A stretch of DNA of 64,000 bases. It comes from Actinomycetota bacterium. Lineage in GTDB: Bacteria; Actinomycetota; Thermoleophilia; RBG-16-64-13. The DNA is taken from contig JAHJSA010000088.1 in NCBI GenBank assembly GCA_018830645.1, forward strand, positions 186,001 through 250,000. The letters run 5' to 3'. This document shows positions 53,248 through 61,665 of the stretch, piece by piece. Position 1 is the first letter of the stretch. Each line of letters opens with the position of its first letter. Position numbers and translations under genes: made by a program. The notes under the pieces were generated by a model. It saw only the letters and a program-made list of their open reading frames with translations, searched no databases and had not been told where the DNA came from.

Positions 53248-54228
53248 TCAGAACTCCATCGTCGCGATGACCTCGTCGACCACCAGGTCGACGCTCGGCT
53301 GGTAGAGATCCTCGAGCTTCGACAAAGGCGGGATCGTGTCGAAGCCCGCGATCCGCTTGACCGGCGCCTCCAGGTGCAGCACGGCACGCTCCATGATCTG
53401 CGCGGATATCTCGGCTCCGAACCCACCGCTCTGTGGCGCCTCATGCACGATGATAGCGCGCCCGGTCTTCTTCACGCTCGCCACTACGGTGGCGGCGTCG
53501 AACGGCGAGATCGTCCGCACGTCGATCACCTCCACGTCACAGCGCTTGTCACCGGCGAGACGCTCCGCCGCTTCCTTGATCGTGCGCACGTGCGCACCCC
53601 AGGCGATCAACGTCAGGTCGGTTCCCTCCCGCACCACGCGGGCTTCCCCGATGGGCAGTGTGTACTGCTCTTCGGGCACCTCCATCTTGATGGCGCGGTA
53701 CACGCGCGCCGGCTCGAAGAACACCACGGGGTCGGGATCGCGGATCGCCGCGGTGAGCAGCCCTTTCGCCTCGTACGGGTCGGACGGGATGACCACCTTC
53801 AGGCCGGGTATGTGCGCGAACACGGCTTCCATGCTCTCGGAATGGTGTTCGAGCGCCCGGATGCCGCCACCGTAGGGCATGCGCACCACCATCGGCACCG
53901 TCCGCTGTCCGCGGGAACGGGTACGGAAGCGGGCGGCATGCGACAGGATCTGATCGTAGGCCGGATACACGAACCCGGAGAACTGGATCTCCGCCACCGG
54001 CTTGAACCCCCCGATGGCCATGCCGATCGCGAACCCCACGATGCCGCTTTCGGCGAGGGGAGTGTCCATCACCCGGTCCTCCCCGAAGCGCTCGTACAGG
54101 CCGTCGGTCACTCGGAAGACACCGCCGTCCTTCCCCACATCCTCACCCAGCACGATGACGGTGTCGTCTCGGTCCATCTCCTGGCGGAGGGCCTGATCGA
54201 TCGCCTCGACCATGTTCAGACGAGCCAT
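53248..54228 (-). CDS. 2-oxoacid dehydrogenase E1 component, beta subunit
   Basis: A 326-residue subunit starting at MARLNMVEAIDQALRQEM; the frame is open far upstream but only in the antisense shadow. VIVLGEDVGKDGGVFRVTDGL, GMAIGGFKPVAEIQF, MRMPYGGGIRALEHHSES and ..VEVIDVRTISPFD.. are family features. With E1alpha it decarboxylates pyruvate or a branched-chain oxoacid using thiamine diphosphate. It lies 2 bases after the E1alpha stop. Confidence 0.92.
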   Translation of the reverse strand: MARLNMVEAIDQALRQEMDRDDTVIVLGEDVGKDGGVFRVTDGLYERFGEDRVMDTPLAESGIVGFAIGMAIGGFKPVAEIQFSGFVYPAYDQILSHAARFRTRSRGQRTVPMVVRMPYGGGIRALEHHSESMEAVFAHIPGLKVVIPSDPYEAKGLLTAAIRDPDPVVFFEPARVYRAIKMEVPEEQYTLPIGEARVVREGTDLTLIAWGAHVRTIKEAAERLAGDKRCDVEVIDVRTISPFDAATVVASVKKTGRAIIVHEAPQSGGFGAEISAQIMERAVLHLEAPVKRIAGFDTIPPLSKLEDLYQPSVDLVVDEVIATMEF

Positions 54229-54230
54229 AC

Positions 54231-55310
54231 TCACTCCCCCCCTTCCAGCCGGCGGAGCAAGCGGTCGCGCTGCTCGGCCAGGGGCGGAGTGATCTCGGCG
54301 AACACGTGGGCGAACAACTCTTCGGCAGGGGGCGGCTCCATCGCCTCGAACACCGCCACCGCTTCCGCCACCTTGCCCACGGCCTCCTCGTGTACCGCGG
54401 TCTCCCCAGCGTCGTCGAGCAGCCCGTTCTTCTTCATGTATCTGCCCAACCGCTCGATAGGGTCGCGCTCGCGCCACTCCTCCACCTCGGCATCCTCCCG
54501 ATAGCGGCGGGCGTCGTCGGCCGTGGTGTGGTCGGTCACCCGGTAGGTGTGTGCCTCGATAAGTGCCGGCCCGCTTCCGTTGCGCGCATTCTCCAGGGCT
54601 TCGCTCACGGCCCTGTACACCGCGAACACGTCGTTGCCGTCCACCTGCGTGCCGGGCATGCCGTAGCCGAGAGCCTTCTGCGCCACCGTGCAGGCCTGCG
54701 ATTGCTTGTGGTAGGGCACCGAGATCGCCCACTGGTTGTTCTGACAGAAGAACACCACCGGGCACTGATACACAGCCGCGAAGTTCATCGCTTCGCTGAA
54801 GTCACCTTCTGAGGTGGCGCCTTCGCCGAACACGGTGAGCACCGCCGACCGCTCGCCCTTCTTCTTCATCGCCCACCCCAGGCCGGCTGCGTGGAGCATG
54901 TGGGTGCCGACGGGGATGGAGGCCGGCAGCATGCGGACCCCTTCGGGGAAGACGTTCCCCCGTTCGTCGCCTCCCCAGTACTGGAGGAAGTGCTCCATCT
55001 TCATGCCCCGCAGAAGAAAGGCTCCGGCCTCTCGGAACGCCGGCACCATCCAGTCTTCGTCGCGCAACGCGAAGGCGGCCCCGACGTGGGCCCCCTCCTG
55101 TCCCGCCACCCGCGCGAACGTCCCAAGGCGCCCCTGTCTCTGCAGCTTGAGCATCCGCTCGTCGAAGACGCGGGTGAGCACCATCACCTCGTACAGCGCA
55201 GCGATGCGTTCGGAAGAGAGCTCAGGCATGAGCGACGCGTCGACCTCGCCCTCGACGTCCATCACCTCGACGCGCTGCACAGAGTACGACACCAACGTGG
55301 TCACCGGCAC
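54231..55310 (-). CDS. 2-oxoacid dehydrogenase E1 component, alpha subunit
   Basis: A 359-residue thiamine-diphosphate enzyme subunit. The TPP motif is GEGATSEGDFSEAMNFAAVYQCPVVFFCQNNQWAIS, preceded by GTHMLHAAG and followed by RVTDHTTADDARRYR. The GTG at 55310 was chosen because GGAGG lies 6 bases before it; GTG at 55316 or 55304 is possible. It heads an E1alpha-E1beta-E2-mqnB-mqnD operon; the E3 (lipoamide dehydrogenase) gene is elsewhere. Confidence 0.92.
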   Translation of the reverse strand: MPVTTLVSYSVQRVEVMDVEGEVDASLMPELSSERIAALYEVMVLTRVFDERMLKLQRQGRLGTFARVAGQEGAHVGAAFALRDEDWMVPAFREAGAFLLRGMKMEHFLQYWGGDERGNVFPEGVRMLPASIPVGTHMLHAAGLGWAMKKKGERSAVLTVFGEGATSEGDFSEAMNFAAVYQCPVVFFCQNNQWAISVPYHKQSQACTVAQKALGYGMPGTQVDGNDVFAVYRAVSEALENARNGSGPALIEAHTYRVTDHTTADDARRYREDAEVEEWRERDPIERLGRYMKKNGLLDDAGETAVHEEAVGKVAEAVAVFEAMEPPPAEELFAHVFAEITPPLAEQRDRLLRRLEGGE

Positions 55311-55450
55311 GGCCACCCTCCGATCGTCATATGTGAGACGGCACCTCGAGACCGAGACCGCCCGATTGCCAAGAATCCTTGGTACCCGTTATCACCACTA
55401 AGCCCGTCGCCTTACACCCGGGCTCGAACGAACGACCTTCCGTATCATGC

Positions 55451-55456
55451 TATACT
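55451..55456 (+). promoter_or_regulatory. Extended -10 promoter of the 46-residue zinc-ribbon gene
   Basis: TGC-TATACT is an extended -10 (TGn) with no canonical -35. It lies 59 bases upstream of the ATG. The leader contains a small CAAGCGGCGCTTG hairpin. Confidence 0.55.
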
Positions 55457-55514
55457 TCCGTCAAGACCAAGCGGCGCTTGCCGTATTTCGTGGTCTGGAA
55501 GGAGGTGATGGCGA

Positions 55515-55655
55515 ATGCGCCACACCCAGACGTGCGATCACTGTCGCACTGAGATTCCGCTGTTCGCCTGGGTTTGCCCCAGTTGTAACGAGTGGGTAGG
55601 GGATATCAACCGCCACTCAGCGGACGATCTCGTAGCAATGCGGGTAACGGTCTAA
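55515..55655 (+). CDS. 46-residue zinc-ribbon protein
   Basis: Starting MRHTQTCDHCRTEIPL, the frame has two CxxC pairs (CDHC and CPSC, 12 residues apart) in a zinc-ribbon form, then ends ADDLVAMRVTV. GGAGG sits about 9 bases before the ATG, and an extended -10 and a strong terminator enclose it, so it is a complete small gene with its own transcript. No family was recognised; zinc-ribbon proteins of this size often bind RNA or a ribosome- or polymerase-related partner. Confidence 0.8.
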   Translation: MRHTQTCDHCRTEIPLFAWVCPSCNEWVGDINRHSADDLVAMRVTV

Positions 55656-55702
55656 GGAGACCACACTCGCAAAGTGGGCCGAAGGCGGCCCGGAACAAGG
55701 AG

Positions 55703-55722
55703 AGCCCCTCGGGGCTTTTTTT
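55703..55722 (+). terminator. Intrinsic terminator after the zinc-ribbon gene
   Basis: AGCCCC-TC-GGGGCT runs into seven Ts. It lies 47 bases past the stop of the 46-residue gene. Confidence 0.9.
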
Positions 55723-55734
55723 GTTGGACCGACA

Positions 55735-55792
55735 CGAGTCAGGGGGCGCCGAAGCAGGGTCAGGGTCGCCGTCAGCGAGTCAGGGGGCGCCG
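55735..55792. repeat. Direct 17-bp repeats in an intergenic GC-rich stretch
   Basis: CGAGTCAGGGGGCGCCG occurs at 55735-55751 and 55776-55792, with similar GGGCGCCG copies beyond. They lie between the zinc-ribbon terminator and the convergent YHS-LOG gene. Confidence 0.6.
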
Positions 55793-55854
55793 CCACGGGG
55801 GCGCCGGGTCGAGGGCGCCGCCCGTCACTCCCGGCCTCGCGCGCCCGCCACGCC

Positions 55855-56622
55855 CTATCCCACCGACTGCCGTAGACGCCTGCCACCCTTCTTCTCGTAA
55901 TCGTCCTGCACCAGGATCGAGGGATGGCGGAAGTGCCCTTGCATGTACTCGTCGATCAAACGGTCGATCAGACGCTCAGGGTCGGCTTCGTAGACGATGA
56001 GGGCCCCGGTATCCTTGTTGATGGCCTTGACGAGATCTGGGATCGTATCGGCGATGCCGCCGCTCCCTTCGACGACACCGATGAGCTTCGCCTCGTCATA
56101 GGCGATGGAGAACTCCCCCAAGGTCCCCGAATGCCCGTTGATGATGGCGACCATGTCGCTCGAGCGGATGTTGACGATCTCGCGCCCCATGAGGCCGCTG
56201 CCCGTATAGATCATCACGTCGAAGTGGTCGGCCGGAGACTTGTAGTAGTTCAGGTGCTCGTCGAGACTCAGCGCGGGCGACACGCCCACAGACAGACCGC
56301 CCTCCGACTGGGCGCCTCGCGCTGACTCCCAGGGCAACCCCGGAGCCGCCCCGGTCACCACCACGAGCCCCTTGCGCGCCGCCGCCGCCCCCAGATCGAA
56401 GGCCGCCTTGAGCACCTCAGGGGTGAACTCACCCGAGGCGGCGCCCATGACTCCCAACGTGAGGGCGCCTCCCTTCACTTTGGCGGCGTAGACTTCCGGA
56501 TCGGCGTCGAAGCGGTCGCGATCCTTCTGCGAGCAGAAGTAGAAGAGCCTGCCCTTGTAGAAGGCGGTCGCCTTCGCCTTGCGCTCGATCACGAACTTGC
56601 CACATACCGGATCGATGGTCAT
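55855..56622 (-). CDS. YHS-domain / LOG-family (SLOG) fusion protein
   Basis: A 255-residue protein. The N-terminal YHS domain (IDPVCGKFV...ATAFYKGRLFYFCSQKDRDRF, residues 3-50) has two cysteines for metal binding. The rest is a LOG-family domain (LGVMGAASGEF..., GLVVVTGAAPGLPWESARGA, MGREIVNIRSSDMVAIINGHSGTLGEFSIAYDEAK) in which GHSGTLGE replaces the usual PGGxGTxxE. LOG relatives bind or cleave nucleotides. The ATG of MTIDPVC has AAGGGA upstream. It follows the beta-CASP gene by 63 bases. The pairing is unusual and function is not known. Confidence 0.78.
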   Translation of the reverse strand: MTIDPVCGKFVIERKAKATAFYKGRLFYFCSQKDRDRFDADPEVYAAKVKGGALTLGVMGAASGEFTPEVLKAAFDLGAAAARKGLVVVTGAAPGLPWESARGAQSEGGLSVGVSPALSLDEHLNYYKSPADHFDVMIYTGSGLMGREIVNIRSSDMVAIINGHSGTLGEFSIAYDEAKLIGVVEGSGGIADTIPDLVKAINKDTGALIVYEADPERLIDRLIDEYMQGHFRHPSILVQDDYEKKGGRRLRQSVG

Positions 56623-56685
56623 TCTGGTCCCTTCTGTTGGCTGGTGGTCAGGCATGGCGCGAGGCAGCTGGGCCGCCCGCGTAAT

Positions 56686-58107
56686 TCAGTTCGACGCGCG
56701 CGCCTCCCGCTCGCGGGGACGCTCCACCAGCCCAACGATCTCCAGCGGCTCCGGCACCACGACCTCCAGGCCAAGGCGCTCTTCGAGGGCATCCCGCAAC
56801 GCGAAGGCGGCACGTGTCTCCCCGTGCGTCAAGATGGTGAGCGGGGCCGGCTTGAAGCTCGAAGCCCATTCGATGAGTTGCGCTCGATCGGCGTGCGCTG
56901 AGAGCCCCGTGATGTCGTGGATGGTGGCCTTCACCGCGACCTCGTCGCCGAAAAGGCGAACCCGCCTCTCGCCCTCCAGCAGGCGCCGGCCGAGTGTGCC
57001 GTGTGCCTGATACCCCACGATCACCACGTGGGCCTCCGGACGCCATAGGTTGTGCTTGAGATGATGCTTGATACGCCCCGCTTCCGCCATCCCGCCGGCC
57101 GAAATGATGATGGCACCGGTCTTCCCGTTGAGCGCGCGCGACTCGTCGGCGGTCACGGTGTAGTGCAGGCCGGGGAACTCGAAGATGGGCCCGTTCGCGT
57201 CGATCATGTCCCTGGCCTCTTCGTCGAACTCGGCGCGGTGCTTTCGGAACACCTCCGTCGCCTTGATCGCCAGCGGACTGTCCACGTAGATCTGCATGCC
57301 GTGGCAGCTCGTCTCGCAGATCTCGCGCAGATAGTAGATCAGTTCCTGCGTGCGCCCAACCGCGAAGGCCGGGATGATCACGTTCCCCCCGGTGCGGTGG
57401 GCCTGCTGTACGATCTCGCGGAGCTCCTCCACAGGATCCCCGGCTTCGTCGTGCAGACGGTCGCCGTAGGTGGACTCCATGATCAGGTAGTCGGCGTCGC
57501 GGAGCACCTCGGGGTCCCTGATGATCGGTCGATCGGGCTGTCCCAGGTCGCCGCTGAACACCATCTTCACCGACCCGGCCGCGCTGTCCAGCCAGATCTC
57601 CAACGCCGCCGAACCCAGGATGTGGCCGGCCTCGCGGAAGACCACCCGCACCTCGTCGGAGGGCCGCATCTCCTTGTCGTAGTCCACAGGGTGGAACAGG
57701 CGGACGGCCGCGGCGGCGTCCTTCTGAGTGTAGAGCGGCTCGTGGCCGGTCCGGCCGGCCCTCTTCGCCTTCCGCCCGCGCCACTCCGCGTCCATCTCCT
57801 GGATGTGAGCGGAGTCGATCAGCATGATGTCGGCGAGGTCGGCTGTGGGAGTCGTCGCGTAGATGGGCCCTTCGAACCCGTCCTTGGCAAGTTTGGGCAG
57901 CAGGCCGGAGTGGTCGATATGAGCGTGGGTGAGCACCACGAAATCGATCTCGCGCGCATCAAAGGGGAAGGGCTCACGGTTCTGTGCGTTCTCCTTGGCC
58001 CCACCTTGGTGAAGGCCGCAGTCCACAAGGAACCGACTTCGACCGGCTTCGACCAGATAGCAGGAGCCGGTGACCTCTCGTGCCGCGCCGCAGACCTGCA
58101 AGTGCAT
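56686..58107 (-). CDS. Beta-CASP metallo-beta-lactamase RNA nuclease-type hydrolase
   Basis: A 473-residue protein. The metallo-beta-lactamase motif THAHIDHSGLLPKL (HxHxDH), EAGHILGSAALEIW, FSGDLG, the beta-CASP segment (IIPAFAVGRTQELIYYL, IYVDSPLA) and the late SAHADRAQLIEW and HGE complete the zinc and substrate site. Relatives are CPSF-like/RNase J-like nucleases. GGAGGGG lies 3-4 bases before the ATG. It is first in a pair with the YHS-LOG gene. Confidence 0.9.
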   Translation of the reverse strand: MHLQVCGAAREVTGSCYLVEAGRSRFLVDCGLHQGGAKENAQNREPFPFDAREIDFVVLTHAHIDHSGLLPKLAKDGFEGPIYATTPTADLADIMLIDSAHIQEMDAEWRGRKAKRAGRTGHEPLYTQKDAAAAVRLFHPVDYDKEMRPSDEVRVVFREAGHILGSAALEIWLDSAAGSVKMVFSGDLGQPDRPIIRDPEVLRDADYLIMESTYGDRLHDEAGDPVEELREIVQQAHRTGGNVIIPAFAVGRTQELIYYLREICETSCHGMQIYVDSPLAIKATEVFRKHRAEFDEEARDMIDANGPIFEFPGLHYTVTADESRALNGKTGAIIISAGGMAEAGRIKHHLKHNLWRPEAHVVIVGYQAHGTLGRRLLEGERRVRLFGDEVAVKATIHDITGLSAHADRAQLIEWASSFKPAPLTILTHGETRAAFALRDALEERLGLEVVVPEPLEIVGLVERPREREARASN

Positions 58108-58320
58108 GTGCCCCTCCGTCGATCGTGCGCAGCGGCTGTCGTGACGCCGGCTCCGCTTGGATTCCTCACACATCCCCGCGCTCCTCCGAAACCACACCCT
58201 CTAACCCTCCTGGACTTTACACGGACTTTGCACCGCCTTGGCAGACTCTCCACACGAGAAGTCGACAATGAGTATCAAGAACCGCACACGATCCGCGTGG
58301 ATCTAAACAAGGAGCGCATC

Positions 58321-58839
58321 ATGAACAGAAGACTCACGATAAAGGGAGCATCGCTGATCGCGGTAGGCGCCCTCGGGCTCGTCGCCCTTGGAGCCCTCGG
58401 CCCGGTGTTCAGCCCCGGCACAGCGGCGGCGGAAGGCACCATCCCCAGTTGGCAGCGGCAGATGGCTGCGATCTCGGTGGCGGCACAGCAGGCAGCGACC
58501 GACCCAGTCGGCACCGACGCCGGCGCGAGTGACGACGTTCGCGATCGCATCACCGACATGATGCGCGATCACATGGGCATCACCGGGGAGCAGGCTGACG
58601 AGTTGGCCGGTGCCATGGAAGATAGGATGCGCTCCATGCACGGCGATCAAGTCGACGAGATGCTCGACTACTGCGCCCAGAACGGCGGAGCCGAGGGCAT
58701 GATGGGCGGCTCCGGCCGGGGCGGCATGATGGGCGGCTGGACCGGTGAGGGCTCGGCCGACGGCACGGGCTGGGGCGGCATGATGGGCGGCTCGGGCTCC
58801 GGATACGGCGGCATGATGGGCGGCTCGGGCACCAACTAG
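58321..58839 (+). CDS. Exported Met/Gly-rich protein (GMMGG repeats)
   Basis: A 172-residue protein with a signal peptide (ASLIAVGALGLVALGALGPVFSPGTAAAEG), a helical middle (DRITDMMRDHMGITGEQADELAGAMEDRMRSM) and a C-terminal third of GMMGGSG/GMMGGWT repeats. AAGGAG lies 7 bases before the ATG. Met-rich tracts suggest copper(I) or silver binding in the envelope, which is a guess. It runs divergently from the beta-CASP gene and convergently with nothing, ending at a strong hairpin. Confidence 0.75.
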   Translation: MNRRLTIKGASLIAVGALGLVALGALGPVFSPGTAAAEGTIPSWQRQMAAISVAAQQAATDPVGTDAGASDDVRDRITDMMRDHMGITGEQADELAGAMEDRMRSMHGDQVDEMLDYCAQNGGAEGMMGGSGRGGMMGGWTGEGSADGTGWGGMMGGSGSGYGGMMGGSGTN

Positions 58840-58897
58840 ACGGGCCGCACGCACAGAGGCGCGGCGCCGGGCGATGCCGCGCCTCCCCGTGCTGGAT

Positions 58898-58933
58898 CAC
58901 GAGGCCGGGCTCTCGCGGGAGCCCGGCCTCGTG
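58898..58933. terminator. 15-bp perfect hairpin
   Basis: CACGAGGCCGGGCTC and its complement pair perfectly around a six-base loop. It lies after the Met-rich gene and before the transporter. It has no T tract. Confidence 0.7.
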
Positions 58934-58946
58934 CTACGCTCGCCGA

Positions 58947-59939
58947 GTGAGACCGCCTGAACACACGATAGCCCGCGAAGACCTCCTACGACCCGGCGGC
59001 GTCTCGACACCCTCGCACCCCTCTGGTTTCCCGCTCAAAGCAGCTGGGATCCTGCTGGTGCTCTGCGCCATCTGGGGAGCGAACTTCGTAGCCATCAAGA
59101 TCGGCAACCAGGGGTTCCCGCCCCTGTTCTCGGCCGCGGTGCGCTCCACCGGCGCCGCCTTTCTCGTGGCGCTGTGGTCGACGGCCGGCCGCCGCAGCCT
59201 CGCCGTGGACCGACGCCGTCTGCTCGATGGCCTGATCGTCGGGTCTGTCTTCTCCCTGGAGTTCATGTTCCTCTATGTGGGGATGGAGTACACGACCGCT
59301 TCTCGATCGGTGCTCTTGATGTACACGAGCCCGTTCTGGGTGGCCCTCGGAGCCCACTTCCTCCTCCCCGATGATCGGCTCACCTGGCTCAAAGTAGGCG
59401 GTCTTGTGCTCTCCTTCGCCGGCGTGGCCGCAGTGTTCCGCGCTCCAGCGGGTGACCTTGGAACCGCCCACCTGGTGGGGGATGTGCTCGAAGTACTCGC
59501 CGGTCTGTTCTGGGCGCTGACGACCCTCTACATCAAGCGGACCATGCCGAAGCGACCAATGACCACCTCGCAGGTGCTCTTCTACCAACTGGCCTGGTCG
59601 GCCCCCATACTCTGGGCGGCTACCTTCGTGTTCGAGAGCGACCGCGATCTCGTACCCACCGTGGCCGCGTCGTTGGCCCTCGCCTACCAGACTGTCATGG
59701 TGGCCACGATCAGCTATCTGGTGTGGTTCTGGCTCATGCGCACGCAGCAGGTGTCTCAGCTTCATTCCTTCACCTTCTTCGCCCCGATCTTCGGTGTGGT
59801 GTTCGGTGGGGTCTTCCTTGGCGACCACCTGTCCGCACTGCTCTGGGTGGGCCTCGCCTTGGTCGCGGCGGGCACGTACCTCGTGAACGCGCCCCGAACG
59901 TGGGGGCGTGCTGTGAGATTGCGCAGCGGAGTCCGCTAG
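58947..59939 (+). CDS. EamA/DMT-family transporter
   Basis: A 330-residue protein with about ten membrane helices in two EamA repeats (AAGILLVLCAIWGANFVAIKIGNQG..., and GDVLEVLAGLFWALTTLYIKRTM...). It likely exports a metabolite or drug; the substrate cannot be told. The GTG lies 14 bases after the hairpin. It is the last gene before the accessory end. Confidence 0.85.
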   Translation: MRPPEHTIAREDLLRPGGVSTPSHPSGFPLKAAGILLVLCAIWGANFVAIKIGNQGFPPLFSAAVRSTGAAFLVALWSTAGRRSLAVDRRRLLDGLIVGSVFSLEFMFLYVGMEYTTASRSVLLMYTSPFWVALGAHFLLPDDRLTWLKVGGLVLSFAGVAAVFRAPAGDLGTAHLVGDVLEVLAGLFWALTTLYIKRTMPKRPMTTSQVLFYQLAWSAPILWAATFVFESDRDLVPTVAASLALAYQTVMVATISYLVWFWLMRTQQVSQLHSFTFFAPIFGVVFGGVFLGDHLSALLWVGLALVAAGTYLVNAPRTWGRAVRLRSGVR

Positions 59940-60067
59940 TACGATCGCTCGTGGACCTCGTCGCTCGTGGGGGGTGTGGCTCGAAGGAGGCGGCCCCGCG
60001 TCGCTCCGTGGCCCCAAGCACTCCGGACGAGAGCACGTGATTGCCAAGGACGTCAATGGGATAGATT

Positions 60068-60099
60068 TACCAGCACTCGACTCCCATTGCTGGTATATT
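60068..60099 (+). promoter_or_regulatory. Operator-promoter of the AbiE toxin-antitoxin pair
   Basis: TACCAGCA and TGCTGGTA form an inverted repeat at 60068-60075 and 60088-60095. An extended -10 (TGG-TATATT) starts in the right arm, 11 bases before the ATG. AbiEi antitoxins are known to repress their own promoter by binding inverted repeats. Confidence 0.7.
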
Positions 60100-60109
60100 T
60101 ATCCGCATT

Positions 60110-60718
60110 ATGACCGAGCAGCCCAGCATTGAGAGAGCGCTTGAGATCTTTCGGAATGCCGGTGGCCTCCTTCGGACCCGGCAGGCCTTGGCCGCCGGCG
60201 TACATCCCCGTACGCTCTACGCCATGCGCGATGCCGGACTCCTCGATCGGCTCGGTCGCGGCCTCTACCGGCTCGCGAACCTGCCTCCCCTCGGGAGTCC
60301 CGATCTGGTCACCGTCGCGGCCACCGTGCCTCACGGTGTCGTGTGTCTGATCTCGGCCCTGAGCTTCCATGAACTCACCACCCAGATCCCTCACCAGGTG
60401 TTCCTGGCGCTCGGGCGAGGCGTCGAGCCTCCCCGCATCGAGCATCCGCCACTCCGGCTCTTCTGGTTCACGGGTGCCATGTTCACCGACGGCATTGAGC
60501 GCCACGGAATGGACGGACTCACGCTCCAAGTGTACGGTCCGGCGAAGACTGTGGCCGACTGTTTCCGCTATCGCAACAAGCTCGGGATGGACGTCGCCCT
60601 TGAAGCGCTTCGTCTCTACCGCGAGCGCGACTACTTCTCCGTCGAGGATATCCTCCACTACGCAGGCATCTGCCGCGTTCAAACGGTGATCCGACCCTAC
60701 GTCGAGGCCTTGCTTTGA
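60110..60718 (+). CDS. AbiEi-type antitoxin (type IV toxin-antitoxin system)
   Basis: A 202-residue protein. The N-terminal winged helix (ALEIFRNAGGLLRTRQALAAGVHPRTLYAMRDAGLLDRLGRGLYRL) is the AbiEi signature, followed by the antitoxin domain (ALSFHELTTQIPHQVFLAL; YGPAKTVADCFRYRNKLG). It neutralises AbiEii and represses the operon. It overlaps the toxin gene by 4 bases. The transcript would be almost leaderless. Confidence 0.9.
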   Translation: MTEQPSIERALEIFRNAGGLLRTRQALAAGVHPRTLYAMRDAGLLDRLGRGLYRLANLPPLGSPDLVTVAATVPHGVVCLISALSFHELTTQIPHQVFLALGRGVEPPRIEHPPLRLFWFTGAMFTDGIERHGMDGLTLQVYGPAKTVADCFRYRNKLGMDVALEALRLYRERDYFSVEDILHYAGICRVQTVIRPYVEALL

Positions 60719-61632
60719 CGCAGAAGGGGCCCCGGAACCTGGCGGCCTCCGTGCACGACCGGCTGCTTGCGCTCGCCCGGGAGAGCCATCGTCCCTTCAA
60801 TGAACTCCTGCAGTTCTTCGCAATGGAACGATTCCTCTTCCGAATGAGCAGGTCGAAGCATGCTTCGCGCTTCGTATTGAAGGGCGGACTTATGCTCCTC
60901 GCTTGGCGGGCGCCGTTCTCGCGCCCCACCAAGGACATCGACGTACTGGCCACGCTGGACAACGAATCTCAGGTTGTGGAGGAGGCGGTGAGGGACGCCT
61001 GCGTCGAGGCGGTCGAGCCTGACGGGATGATCTTCGACCCCGACAGCGTCACCAGCACGGTGATCGTGGAGCAAGCGGACTATCCCGGCGTACGCGTGCG
61101 TTGGTTGGGCTTCCTGGGAAACGCACGCGTCACGCTGCAACTCGACGTCGGTTTTGGCGACGTGGTCATCCCCGGTCCCGCGAGCTTTGCGTATCCCGTA
61201 CTGCTTGCCGGCTTTCCTGCCCCTGATATCGCCGGATACAGTCGCGAAAGCATGGTCGCGGAGAAGTTCCACGCGATGGTCAGGCTCGGGCTTCTGAACA
61301 GTCGCATGAACGACTTCTTCGACGTATGGTTACTGGCGAGGCAGTTCGACTTCGAGGGACAGATCCTTGCGAAAGCCGTCTCGACCACCTTCTCACGGCG
61401 ACACACCGATGTCCCCGCTCGGCCGATTGTCTTCGAGACAGCGTTTCCCACCTACCAGGGCAAGCAAGAGCAATGGCGCAGCTATCTGGAGAGGAACAGT
61501 ATCGAGGCTGCGCCTATCGACTTCGGCGAAGTGGCCACCTACATCGCCACGTTCTTACGGCCGGTCACGGCCGCGCTCGTTGCGGACGGCTCGTGCCGCC
61601 GACGGTGGGTGGCCCCGGGGCCATGGCGCTGA
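60715..61632 (+). CDS. AbiEii-type nucleotidyltransferase toxin
   Basis: A 305-residue protein. FVLKGGLMLLAWRAPFSRPTKDIDVL shows the nucleotidyltransferase GG...DxD pattern; SRESMVAEKFHAMVRLGLLNSRMNDFFDVWLLA is the family's later motif. AbiEii toxins inhibit growth by modifying tRNA or nucleotides and give phage abortive infection. It forms an operon with AbiEi. Confidence 0.9.
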   Translation: MTQKGPRNLAASVHDRLLALARESHRPFNELLQFFAMERFLFRMSRSKHASRFVLKGGLMLLAWRAPFSRPTKDIDVLATLDNESQVVEEAVRDACVEAVEPDGMIFDPDSVTSTVIVEQADYPGVRVRWLGFLGNARVTLQLDVGFGDVVIPGPASFAYPVLLAGFPAPDIAGYSRESMVAEKFHAMVRLGLLNSRMNDFFDVWLLARQFDFEGQILAKAVSTTFSRRHTDVPARPIVFETAFPTYQGKQEQWRSYLERNSIEAAPIDFGEVATYIATFLRPVTAALVADGSCRRRWVAPGPWR

Positions 61633-61665
61633 CTCGACGAGTTCCGCGCGGTCCTGCCTCGCCCC

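Noticed and set aside
54229-54765. Extended E1beta frame of 505 codons
   Set aside because: The upstream part is antisense-like Arg/Gly/Ala-rich sequence overlapping E1alpha; the true start is at 54228.
57052-58320. The N-terminal extension of the Met-rich protein (595 codons in all)
   Set aside because: The extension is antisense to the beta-CASP gene. The ATG at 58321 has a ribosome site and signal peptide.
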